From the NCBI GenBank assembly GCA_028753945.1, contig JAPNXP010000010.1:5707042-5771041 (forward strand): 64,000 bases of DNA. The letters are read 5' to 3'. The notes below the pieces were generated by a model that searched no databases, had not been told where the DNA came from, and was given only the letters and a program-made list of their open reading frames with translations. Numbering within the stretch: position 1 is the first letter of the stretch; each line of letters begins with the position of its first letter. This document shows, in pieces, positions 39,025 through 50,800 of the stretch. The stretch is from Hexactinellida sp. DTS-2022. Taxonomy: Eukaryota > Porifera > Hexactinellida. Both the position numbers and the translations under genes were made by a program.

Positions 39025-40203
39025 TTACAAAGGGGTTGTCATGAATTTATTGAATTCGATTATTTGTAGTCTCATTTTCATGTTGGAAGAGACGACTGCG
39101 AATTTTGATTCAGAAATAACCGCAACGCCTGTTGGGAAGAAGAAATAGCCTTCTCCGTGATGTCTTTTCTCACTTGCATTTTCATTTTGTTCAATTTTAG
39201 GGAACCGCTTCAATGCTTTTTCATTATTCTTGTATTCTTCTAGTTTTAAAATTACGATTTGATGCGATCTAAAGTCACTGAAAAGCACATTCTCACCAAA
39301 TATCGAAAAGAAGAAGGCATTCACATGAAACTGTCTGAAAATAACTGTCAAATATTTACTTCCCGATTCTCTCTTTATAATATGCACTCCTCTACCTTTC
39401 ACCCAACACAAAATGTATAAAGTATCCTCAAAGATATTTAAATCAACTGGACAGAATAACTCGTTTAATTTATCCTGGATAATTTCAACTTTGTATTTGG
39501 GATGGATTATCACAATTCGGTTATTGTTACTGTCAGCTACATATAGTGTATCATTACTGCCAATTGCTAAGCCACGAGGTGAGTTAAACTTAAATGAAAT
39601 GTCTTTCATATTCAATTTGGAAGTTATTTCGCAAAGGGATTTATCTGCCATTGTTACATAATCTTTTTTCAATTCGAGTTTGTGAATTGTATGATGGACA
39701 TTATCCGTTAAGTAAATATTCCTGCATTTAACTGCTATGCCGCAAGGAGCAATATCTGTGTTGAGATTAATCTTTGAAATGTATGTAGCTTCTTTTGAGT
39801 AGATATGAATACTCTTTCCACTCCAATCTGCTACGTAAATGTAGTTTGTTATTTGATGGTAAGCTATTCCGTGTGGGACTTTGATTCTTTGTTTTTCTTC
39901 GTTTCCAGAAGTAAAATAAACAGTTTTATCTGAATTCTCGCAATGTAGCTTGCGTTCACCGGCAACAACTATTTTCCCAAATGCTGAAATTTTTTGTTTA
40001 ATTTCACCAAAGTTTATTGGATCAAATCGATATAATCGACGGTTGTTATTCTTATTTGATAATTCGTTATTCGAAGGAAATTCCGAATTTTCATTTGGAC
40101 ATTCATCAAGTTGGTTTATTAACAAAATTTTTCTATCCTTTAGCGAATTGATTAATTCATCAATGTGCCAAATTATTGATGATTTAATTTCACTTGTATC
40201 CAT
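39025..40203 (-). CDS. NHL-repeat beta-propeller protein
   Basis: An intronless gene of 392 aa from the ATG at 40203 (MDTSEIKSS); an in-frame ATG at 40230 would add nine hydrophobic residues. Residues about 1-30 look like a short coiled coil (IIWHIDELINSLKDRKILL). From about residue 75 on, NHL-type blades recur: VPHGIAYHQITNYIYVADWSGKSIHIY, PCGIAVKCRNIYLTDNVHHTIHKL, SPRGLAIGSNDTLYVADSNNNRIVII, then PVDLNIFEDTLYIL and FPTGVAVISESKFAVVSS. Such proteins often belong to TRIM-NHL type ubiquitin ligases; no RING or B-box is seen here. It probably acts through protein or RNA binding; the partner is unknown. It is related in type to the gene at 46820-48481. Confidence 0.78.
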   Translation of the reverse strand: MDTSEIKSSIIWHIDELINSLKDRKILLINQLDECPNENSEFPSNNELSNKNNNRRLYRFDPINFGEIKQKISAFGKIVVAGERKLHCENSDKTVYFTSGNEEKQRIKVPHGIAYHQITNYIYVADWSGKSIHIYSKEATYISKINLNTDIAPCGIAVKCRNIYLTDNVHHTIHKLELKKDYVTMADKSLCEITSKLNMKDISFKFNSPRGLAIGSNDTLYVADSNNNRIVIIHPKYKVEIIQDKLNELFCPVDLNIFEDTLYILCWVKGRGVHIIKRESGSKYLTVIFRQFHVNAFFFSIFGENVLFSDFRSHQIVILKLEEYKNNEKALKRFPKIEQNENASEKRHHGEGYFFFPTGVAVISESKFAVVSSNMKMRLQIIEFNKFMTTPL

Positions 40204-40538
40204 TTGACATAAAAATTTATACAAAAACACATTACAACGCTTTATAAATGAAAATTAGAGTGAATACAATTCGCTAACTAACCGCAAGTCAGTAAGCTAT
40301 TGTTGCCTACAAGGTATCACAATAGTATTCATAGAAATCTACATAATTGTAGTTCAATTAGTTGAATAAATGACGATTTGTAAATAAGGCATTTTAACTT
40401 GAAATATCAGAGCACTTGTCTCAGTCGTACAAACCCATCAATCATCCTTGGCTCTATTTTCAATGTTAATTTCTGGTTTGTTAGAAATTTGCTAATTTGC
40501 TATAAAAAAATAGATTAAAAAGATCCATATAACATACA

Positions 40539-40610
40539 GTATAACCTCGTTAATACGAACACAAACGGAAGGTAAAAAGTAGTTCAAGTATGAATTACTC
40601 TAGTCCTCAA
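40539..40610. mobile_element. Family A element, left end
   Basis: ACAGTATAACCTCGTTAATACG; the rest is degraded. No other feature was seen in 40231-40806. Confidence 0.55.
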
Positions 40611-40806
40611 TTAATATACATAATTTTCTTGCATTTGTCAATTGAAATAAGAAAGTTTTTGACAAAAATACTTTTGTTGCAAAAATTCCTTGGCAAGTCG
40701 GATTTAAGGGACATCATAAAATTAGTTTAATAAAGTTATCATCATTTAACTTTCGCTGAATACAATAACCATAAAAAGGCTCTACGTACAACAAAAACTA
40801 AGGTAT

Positions 40807-41049
40807 TTACTCTTCCTTGCCTTTCTCTATTAACTGTCTCAATCTATACTTCCGTATCACACTTGCTTCATAACTCACATTTCTCCTCACATTATACTCT
40901 TTCGTCAAACAAGCATCTAAAGATATCTTCAAATCATTGCAAATACCGAAGTATTTCCAGAATTTGTTCTCTCGATGACATTTGCTGAGCGCTTCGATTA
41001 TTTTCAGACATTGTGTTGAGTGCATGTGTTTGTGCAGGGGTTCATGCAT
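40807..41049 (-). CDS. CMC2: CMC2-like mitochondrial twin CX9C protein
   Basis: An 80-aa protein from the ATG at 41049 (MHEPLHKHMHSTQC); an ATG at 41064 would add five residues, but the MH-rich start resembles vertebrate CMC2 (MHPDLSPHLH). Two CX9C pairs are present: C-LKIIEALSK-C and C-NDLKISLDA-C, the helical-hairpin motif of intermembrane-space proteins imported by MIA40. The spacing and the basic tail agree with CMC2, which takes part in cytochrome c oxidase assembly. CMC1 or another CHCH protein is less likely. Confidence 0.86.
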   Translation of the reverse strand: MHEPLHKHMHSTQCLKIIEALSKCHRENKFWKYFGICNDLKISLDACLTKEYNVRRNVSYEASVIRKYRLRQLIEKGKEE

Positions 41050-41120
41050 GTTTGCGCTAAGCAATAATGAATTTTATAAGAGTAAACAAATAGAAATTAA
41101 ATTGGATATTTTGTGAGCAT

Positions 41121-41273
41121 CCTTATATGTAGACGGTCTATTTCCAGACGGTCTATAAAAGCCCATACAAATAAGCCAAAAATTTGTAGACCAAAAGCCT
41201 TGCCGTCTATGGGTAATACTAATGTATATGTAAGAAAACCTGGTCTAGAAATAGACGGTCTACATATATAAGG
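41121..41273. mobile_element. Inverted-repeat element, family I
   Basis: Arms CCTTATATGTAGACGGTCTA and its complement (ATAGACGGTCTACATATATAAGG) about 110 bases apart; the inner part has further AGACGGTCTA motifs. Confidence 0.75.
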
Positions 41274-41450
41274 TTATTTCATATTTTGTAATCTAGATGT
41301 CAATTTGTCTACATTATAGACAGTTCGTATTTTAATGGATTTTAAAACTTTATACTATAAATGGCCAATTATAGGGAACTGCAATGTATCATACACTTAC
41401 GTACACAAAATGATTCTAATTGAAATCTTGAGATAATTTGTTTGGGAATT

Positions 41451-41593
41451 ACAGTAGACTCTCGTTAATACGAACATGGATAATTTCCCTAGCCTATACA
41501 AATGTTTGCAATTTACTCCGGTTAATACGAATGTCGAACAAATTTCAACGGTCCCCTGGTGTTATTATTCCTATTAACGAGAGTCTACTGTAC
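41451..41593. mobile_element. Family F inverted-repeat element
   Basis: ACAGTAGACTCTCGTTAATA to TATTAACGAGAGTCTACTGTA. Confidence 0.85.
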
Positions 41594-41836
41594 TTATATT
41601 AACTTTATTATTAATATTTTGTTGATAATTGAAATATCCACGAAAATTTCCTGCTTTTTAAAGAAAAACATAAACAATACAGTTGTAACGTTACCAATAA
41701 AATGGTGCCAGTGTATAGTACAAGTTAAAATAACAACTAAGAAGTAACCTCATTAGTAGATTCTATTCGACCTAACTTGAGAAAATAGGTTTGGCATTAA
41801 TGACACTTAAGTGAGTTTATCTGATTTTTAGAATAA

Positions 41837-44800
41837 TTATTTTTCCCCTTTTTTAGATTTCTGAGTTCTTTTACCAGTTTTACTAGTTCCCTTAGTTACA
41901 CCAGTAGACTTCTTTCCTTGCTTAGCCGGGATTACGTTTTTAACTTGTATCATTTGGTTCTGAGAAATATCGTCTGTCTCGAGAGATAATACAACATCTT
42001 CGCCATCTTCAAACTCATCATCTTGTTTAACTTTTAATTTTCTAAAACTTTGATCTATTTTGTAATGCAAGCTTCCCCTCTCTTTGTTAGTGGCTCGAGT
42101 TAATTGTGCTTTCACCTTAGGTGCTATTTGGCTCATGACGTCATGATGTCCAGTGTACAACCCCAGTTCGGAAATGGAATCCCAATCTTCCTTTAACAAT
42201 TCGTATTCACAGAGAAATCCCGCTGCCTCCTGAATCTCTTCTGAGGCAATAGCACGTGTTACCTTCTGATACCAACTTGGTATATAATCCATGGTTATAT
42301 CAGCAGCTGAACCTGAAGTATGGAGGCGAGTGTGTGTACACAACTCTCCTACTATTCTCTGGTATTTGTTACATTTGGAATTATTACCAAACCATTTTGG
42401 AAATTCAATTCTACCACTGAAGGTGCCTTGTAATATTTCCCCAGGGTAAACTGTTGAGAAGAATCCTTGCATAGGCAAAAGTTTCCAGCTCTGTGTTGAG
42501 CGAATGCGTTTGCTAATTATGTCACCTGTCGAAATGCTGTCAGCTGTAATTGCCATTAACTCTAGGCTACGCAATAAATCCCCTTTAGCCCCTATCGGAC
42601 GAATTAATGGATAATTCTCCTGAACGAATAATGGCCCAATTGAGTAATCTTGGAAGAATAAATCCATCTTTTCATCAATGGGATTAGATTTAGGATTTGG
42701 TCTCGCGAATACATTTTTAATGACATCGAATGGTCCCATTGCACTCTCTTTTCTTGCGTTTTGTGCGTTCTCTTTCGCTTCTTCGTAAGATAGGCTCTTC
42801 TTGTTGGCTGTCCACATAGATATGTTATGAATCACCTGGAGACATGTAGCCATTAGTTACTTATTAATAACCCACAAAATATTCAAAGCCTTTGAATGCT
42901 CTATGCTACTCGCTACATTATGATGCGTCTAATAGCAAGTTACATTTTTGCACAAAGTATGTAAATAATGGCCGTTCAAACGTTACGTAACGCAAATTCA
43001 TAAAAATTAGACACCCCCCCCCCCCCCCCCCCAATTTCACGTTTTTTAACCATTTCGTTTTACAAAGAGTATGATCTGTCACAAATTAGTTTATTACCCT
43101 CCCTTTGGAAGTAAGCTTGCTAATAGGCGAACTGAACAAGACATTGAGTTATCCTGGGACCTAAACTTATTTGGCTAACCGAAGTACATAAATACAGTGA
43201 ACTCCCGTTATAACGAAGTCGGATTTAACGAAATAATCGCTTATAACGAATCGAAATTATCTCCCCAGAGCTCTAAATGCATTATTATTATCCGCTTATA
43301 ACAAATATCCGGATATAAAGAAGGAAATTACAGGTCCCAAGCACTTCGTTATAACGAGAGTTCACTGTATACTCAAATTCCAAAAGTCATCGTTTATACT
43401 TTATATCATAAGGCACACTAAGTTATTGTATATTTGCAGCAAAACTGTTTACAAACCTGTCTAACATCATGCCCTGAAGCTATTATCATTTCCTCCAAAG
43501 CATTAGGTGGTATACTGAGTCCCTCCCTACAGGTTATTCTAAGCATAGCGGCCTTAATCTGATCAGTGGTCGGTCGTGGAACTGGTAGATCGTAGCAATA
43601 GTGTATTAGACTTCGCATCTTCTGATGTTGTTTGTCGTTACAAATGCAGATTATAGGAATCATAGTGCTTTTGATAAGTAATATCAGCTCCTAAATGTAT
43701 AGAATGTATAGAAATGTTAGAAAAATTTACAACTAGATGAATAGAAAGAAACACACTTTCATTATTCTCGGAAAATTTACAAGTATACTTGTCATAACCA
43801 CTTAACTATTGTTTAACTACATGCTGACTAATACTAGCTATTAACTATTGTTTTAACTACAGTAGAACCTCGTTAATACGAATACCAACTGACGGCAAAA
43901 ATGGGTTCGCTTTATCCAGAGTTCGTGTTAACCGGTGTAATACCCATTGAATAGCCATTGTAGGGACCTGATTTCGTGGAACTCTTTGTTCGTCTTATCC
44001 GGAAATTCGTATTAACCGTGTTCGTACTAACGAGGTTCTACTGTACATGCTGACTAATACTAGCTAAGAGTGGAAACTATGAAAGCAATGATCCCTACAC
44101 TAGACTAATTTTAATAATGCAAATTCGAATTGAATTAATTATAAAGCATGAATAACAAAACAATAGGAACACATCTAAACTAACCACATGCTGTTTATCA
44201 TTGAATAATTTATTATAACTAATTAACTGCGGCGACTACAGTAGTTTTAATAGCAATTGTTCTATTTTTCTGTTCCCAGCATTTAGTGTTAATTTTATTC
44301 CTCCAAAAAGCAAGTTCGCCTATTAGCAAGCAATTTCGTGCAAAATGCGAATTGCTATTAGGCGAACACCACTGTACTATATAGTGGGCCAGTTTATTAA
44401 TAGATCTTAGCAGTTAAATCTCTCATTAGATGACCAATATAGAGTTGGATGCTATACACACAAACCTTACAGGGAAAACTGATGATGTCTCATGCCACAC
44501 ATTGAAGATCTTATCTCAGAATATGTGGGGGGTATACCTAGGTAATTACGGTCCTAATTTCAAGTCTCGTCTGTCTAGACTAGCGAGAGTATCCAGGGAA
44601 TATGACGTCATAATGATACAGGAGTTTGTACTCTTTAAGCTATTCGGTATAACACTGGGTGTAATGTATATGGAGAATTTCTATCAGGAAATATTAGAAT
44701 ATTTGCCTTACACTACAATGAATAATGTAACGGATTCCCTACCGTATTTATTTGGTGGTAACTCAGGTTTGATAATATTCAGTAGATATCCTATTATTTC

Positions 44801-47800
44801 TACAAAAGAGACAATGTTCACACAATATCCATGGTTTGAAGGGAGTAACAAAGGTTTCCAGCATGCACGTATACAAATACAACGGAAACGGCCGGTATTA
44901 CTGCATGTCATAAATACTCATCTTTATTCGCATTGGAGACCTTGGGTTCGACCGGCACAGTTAAGAGAAATAGCCGACTACAAGAAAAATATTTGTGAAA
45001 AGGAAATTATTTTGATTGCAGGCGACTTCAATATATGTCCACGGACGCACCTTAATGGTGAGACAGAATTCAGAACAATGTGCGACGAAATGAAACCAAT
45101 GGAGCTAAAAAGCAATCCAAAGGAAGTTACTTATCCAAATGAAGGTGCTACTTATGACCATTGTTTTATTGGTGGCGATAATGTATTGAATGTGGAGGCA
45201 ATTCCAGTAGAAATTATGTATAAAGTTGGAGAAGGAAACGAAATCCCAATTTCGGATCATAAAGGCTTATCAATACGACTTACCATCAACGATCCACAAT
45301 GAATTAACCTAATTAGTATATAGAGTAGATAGTATACGTATTAGTAATTATATTGTAACTTTATTATGCAACAAGTACTAATAAAATAAAATTAGCTGGA
45401 CAAACATGTCGTCAATAAGTTAAATTATAAATTCCCCATTTTAAAGAATCCAACATTATATTTGCCAAAATAAGAATAAAATGACCCCAAAGAATCAGTT
45501 ATGCAAATAAACAAATTCCTAACATTGTTTACGGAATTTAAATTATTTGGCCCGGGGCAAGCACGAAATATTTTGTATAAAATCATTCTTTGAAATATGG
45601 TTGCAAACTTGCACTATTGTGTCCAACAATCTACATCAAAAGAATAAATTAAGGTATTCCTGTATTGCTATTTGGGCAAATATGGTGAATCTCAGAATTG
45701 CACAATTTACTACTAGGAATACTCTAGATGATGTAGAGATTGACTTCTATGATTTTTTTTCTTCTTAATTTTCAGTAAATGATGGTGTTTTTTAATAAAA
45801 TATGACGTAATCTCCCAAATATGGAAATTTTTCAAAATTGTTGAATCTTTTTGAAATTTTCAACATATTATTAGAAGACTATTTCTTCACAGTAATAGTC
45901 TTTATTTTAATTATTTTGCAGAAGAAACGATCCTATTACGTCATTTCTAAATTCGAAATTTTTTCCAAAAAGACACTTTGGGCAGAAAAATCTAAAAAAT
46001 TCAATTTTTATCCTAGAAAGTCAAACCTTTTTTTAAAATGCTCAGTATATGTTGGCGCATGTTTTCAATCGCGGTTGTAAGGGCATTATAATACAAAAAA
46101 ATTGAATTATTAAACTTTTAATGCAAAAATGTGGGGTTTTTTTGACCAATTTCACAAAAATGACAATAACATAGAGTAGATGAAAGAAAAAGCACATTTA
46201 GGTCTGATTGAAAACATTGAGTATTGACTCAGGTATAATTTATAATTGACATGTTTCGGGCTAAAAACTAAAATAAAAATTTTATGTAATTCCTTGGCTA
46301 GTATGGATTAGGCCTATATTGACATTGTCTAGTTCATAACTAAGGATATATACATAGTAGAACTCTAATATTTTCAGGGATATCTTAGATATATTAGTAC
46401 TATCCAAAAACGCAATAAAAACATTAGGTCGTCGGGTGTCAAAATATCAGTACAGAGTACCCTTAAATAATATCTAGAAAATATGTTCCACGTTCTTTTT
46501 GAGAAGAAAACGATTTAATAATCTATTTGAAAGAAATGGCCAATTTTGAATTTAGGACTCCGATTTAATTGGGGCCTTAGAGGTGGCACCAAAAAGTTGA
46601 TAATTAAAAATTTTTTTAATATTTTCCAGAGAAATTGTTATGGATGCCTGAAAAAAGCTATTGTATGCAAATATGCAATACAACGAATCGTAGGATAATT
46701 AGTTAATACGAGAAATTAAGAAACAAATTAGAACCCTAAATATGCCACTAATTGCTTTCTTACAAAGTACAGATCAAGTAGGAATACATATATTCAACAC
46801 AATATCCAGCATAAATACATTAAAATATCTGAACCCTATGATTACCACTGTCTATAACAATTAAATTCCCCTTGCTATCAATAACTAACCCCCTTGGGTC
46901 TTTAAACTGTCCCATACCTTTCCCACTACACCCAATCTTTCCCAATTGTTTCCCTTCCCTACTGAAAACTCGAACTGAATGTCCGAGAGTTCCATAATCC
47001 GGTGACCCATCTGATACCAAAACCTGACCGTCATCACTCACACAAATACACCAAGGGTGTTTCAGTTCAGAATGCCGCAAAGCAAATTCCTTCACCAGAT
47101 CCCCGGTAAAGCTAAATATCCGAACACACTTAGTGCTTATTTTGCCTCGTTCCAAAACATACACAAATTCTCCATCAACCGACACTGAAAGACTACCAAT
47201 CAATTCTATTTGCCCTTTCCCTATTTGTGAGACATAATGTGATCCAGCATTGTAAATAACTATTCTCTTATTACCGTTATCTGCTACGAACAACATGCTT
47301 TTACAAACGTTATACACTATAGGACCTGGTTTGTTAAGCCTGTGTGTAGCATGCGATGAATTACCGATTGTATTCTTAAGTTCAACTCCATTAGGCAGCG
47401 AATCTGTAACATTAGTGTATGTTAATGCTAAGACGTGTATAATGTCGTGTGATGTGTTCGTGACGTATAGTTTATAACTGTCTAGAGCTAGCGAGGTTAA
47501 TTCCAATATGAGAGATCTTTTAACTGGGAAAGAAGAGAATTGGAATAAATAGGATCCTCTATTATCGAATGCTTTGATTTGGTTTATGTCTACTACGAAG
47601 ATACATGAGTCATCTGGTGAAATACAAACTGCTTTTATACCGCGAAATTCCACACTACCACTGCCGTATTTCCCGAAACAGAAAGTTGGCTCTCTGCATG
47701 TAGCATAGTTTCTAGTGTATCTCGATTTAGGTTTAGGTTTTGAAGGAGGATTGTCTTTTGTTATGAGTGGTAATGATTGTGTTGCTTGTAATTGTTTGTC

Positions 47801-50800
47801 TTCGTTGACAACAGTAACAGGATCATTAGGTTCTGTCCCAAAGGATTTCAAGCTGAGAGAAGCAATTTTATGTCGCGGTATAGGAGGGTCTAATATTCCT
47901 TTGTAAAACTTGTAATCAGAATCCGTTAATCTGTCTGCACATATTTGTAGGAATTGTTTCCGCTGTATCACTTTTGAAAGTGTTTTGTTAACACTCACTA
48001 CTTGTTTGGATAAACTGTCCTGAATCGAATGTGTATTCTTTTCTAAGTCATTTATTTGGGTTTCTCTCTCTTGATTCAGGATTTTAAGTTTACGTTCAAA
48101 TTCTAAATTTATATCTTCAAGTTTTGATTGGTACACATTTTCAGTTGATTGTTGTTGATTTTCTAAAAATGATTTGTCTGATTCCTTGTTGACAATGTCC
48201 TCACCAAGTTTGGCAATGTTTTTCTCAAGAGAGGGGATTCTAACTCTTGAAATTTGAGGTATTTCTTCTTTGCAAATTATAGAAGCAAGATTTTTCAAAC
48301 TCTCTTTAATAGGGAGGCTTGTAATTTGTGAACAAGATACACAGGATATTAAAAATTGTTTTCCTTTCTTCTTGAATTGGCATTCTTGACAAATAACGTG
48401 AAAACATTCCAGTATATTGATTGGCGGATTAAAAAGTTTGCATTCTATGCATACTAAAGGGTTCAATTCACAACCAGCCATTTTTCAATGAAATAACATA
48501 CATTGAAATTTATCCAAAGAACGAAGAATAGTTTTGAATTAACCACCTCGCTTTATGCATAATGAATGCAGCACGTGTGCCATGTATTGTAATGTATTAC
48601 AACGTATTGTAACATGATACGTGTCGAATGAACATTTGTATGGACTCTATTATAATAGTAATTTCAACTGTTACTGGCTTGTAGTAAACTAAGTTATGGG
48701 AGCCATTTTTGATGATGATGATGACGATACAGTTTAATAGCTCTTTTAAATGAAATGCTTGCTAAGTCCGCTCGTTATATGAACACCAAGGGACCGTCTA
48801 AATTTGTTCATATTATCTGGAAATTTGTATTATTTTCAATCCAAATGAATAGAAGAAGAAATAAATTGACAATATGTGAATGATAACGCCGATTAAAGTA
48901 CCTTATTTGGTGTCTGTATATAAATTTTCACATTTCAAGTCTCACAACAACTAAGGAACATAGGTATTATTCATGTAAAACAATAGTTTACCTGTACCCC
49001 CCCTCTGTCCTCATTTCCTGCCATCCCATCAACCTCATCCATTATAAGCACATGTCTACCTCTATCTATATCTCTAGCACCAAACAATGTGTAATTAGTC
49101 AGCAGATCCGATACGCTCTCCTGTAGACTGTTCTTGCTGCGAGTAGAGCTAGCGTTTAGTTCTACGTAACTCAAGCCGAGCTCCTTGCACACTAGAGTAG
49201 CAGTGGTGGTCTTGCCTATGCCAGGAGGGCCGGATAGAAGCACGGATTTGAATATAGACGGGTCTTTGTTGAAATACCCTACACACATATAATAGTGCTA
49301 TTATGATCCCTTCGGTATTAGTTACTTTGCGACAAATCGGTGTTAGTCTTACTCCTCACTTAACCATACACTAGTTAATTAAAATTATTAAATACAGTAA
49401 ATTCTCAATAATTTTCTTGATTTTCTTTGATTTTTCAAAATTTCCATGAACTTTCAGCAATATTCAGGATTTTCCATTTTTTTGTGATTTTAATTATTGT
49501 AATTCGTTTAAAAAAATTACATATGGTTTTTCATGAATTTTAATAATACATGATTTTTTCGTCTTATCCATGTTCGTATTAAGAGAGCATACTTCAAAGT
49601 CTTAACAAAATATGTAAATTACAACAAGTGTTTACCTTTATCACCTGGTTTACTTGCTTTAATAACACCAGTAGCTCTATGCGTCGTAAACCATCCATTC
49701 AGCCATCGAATAAGCTTGTTTGCGACAGACGCATCTCTACCATACCCTATTATCTCCTTAACACAGGTTGGCCTGTACTTATCCACTAGCAGAATAGGAG
49801 GCTCTATGTGTGTATCCATTGTAACATTATTGTTGGAGTGAGTTGGCTTTGGTTGGCATAAGTCTATACTTTCTAGTTTCGGGATTGGTTTATCGGGTAT
49901 AATCTTCTTTTCTAAATAATTAATACAGTAAAGTCTTCTAACAAGTAAATTTAAAAACTTATGTGATAGAGATACACATCAGAACATCAGCTTGGACAAA
50001 AACTTCCAGAAATATGAAATTATTTAAGTTCGCTTTATAGCATTTAAACTTGCCATATATGTTGAATTTTCTTGTAGTGTAATATAATCCGAAGTACCTT
50101 TGACATATTAACCCTGTTTTCTATATTAAATTAATCAGTATATCCAAAGTCCATCAAATGATAAAAACTGACTTACTCACCAATTGGTTTAGCTTTCTTC
50201 TTTGCACTAGCACTAATAGCAGGTTTATTCTCCACAAAAGAAGTTCTATTTCTTATCATTTCCAACAACCCATCCTCGTTAATTTCCTGCACATTAAGTT
50301 GCCTCGCTTTATCTAGCTTAGACTCACCAGCTTCTAAACCAACCACAATATGCGTAACCTTCTTACTCAAAGAACCAACAACACGACCACCGTATTTAAC
50401 AATCAATTCCTTCGCATCATCTCTCTCCAATGATTCTAGCACACCTGTCAATACGAATGTCAGATTACCCAGACAGTTGTCTAGCCCCTTAGGAATGCAT
50501 TTCCCCCCTGGGTTAGAGGGACCTGCTCTGTTCATATAAGCGAAGTAGCCAGCAGCATTAGAACTGGGAGTTCTAACCAAAGTGGGTTTTGATGGCCCAG
50601 TTGGAGTCTCACCTTAATTGGAATAAATAAATACAATAATTATTATCATTGGAATATGGTATAATAACAAGATTGTTATACACTAGTGTTCGCCTAATAG
50701 TAATTGCTCTAATAGCAATATGTTGCTCTATTAGCTGTTATTTGAGTCCCCAAGCGAGCCTTTAATGTTAATTTTGTTCCCCTAATAGCAAATTCGCCTA

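Noticed and set aside
45547-46080. Two plus-strand frames of 73 and 80 codons between the nested genes
   Set aside because: Composition is AT-driven (Phe/Ile/Lys-rich), with no homology and no neighbouring splice signals.
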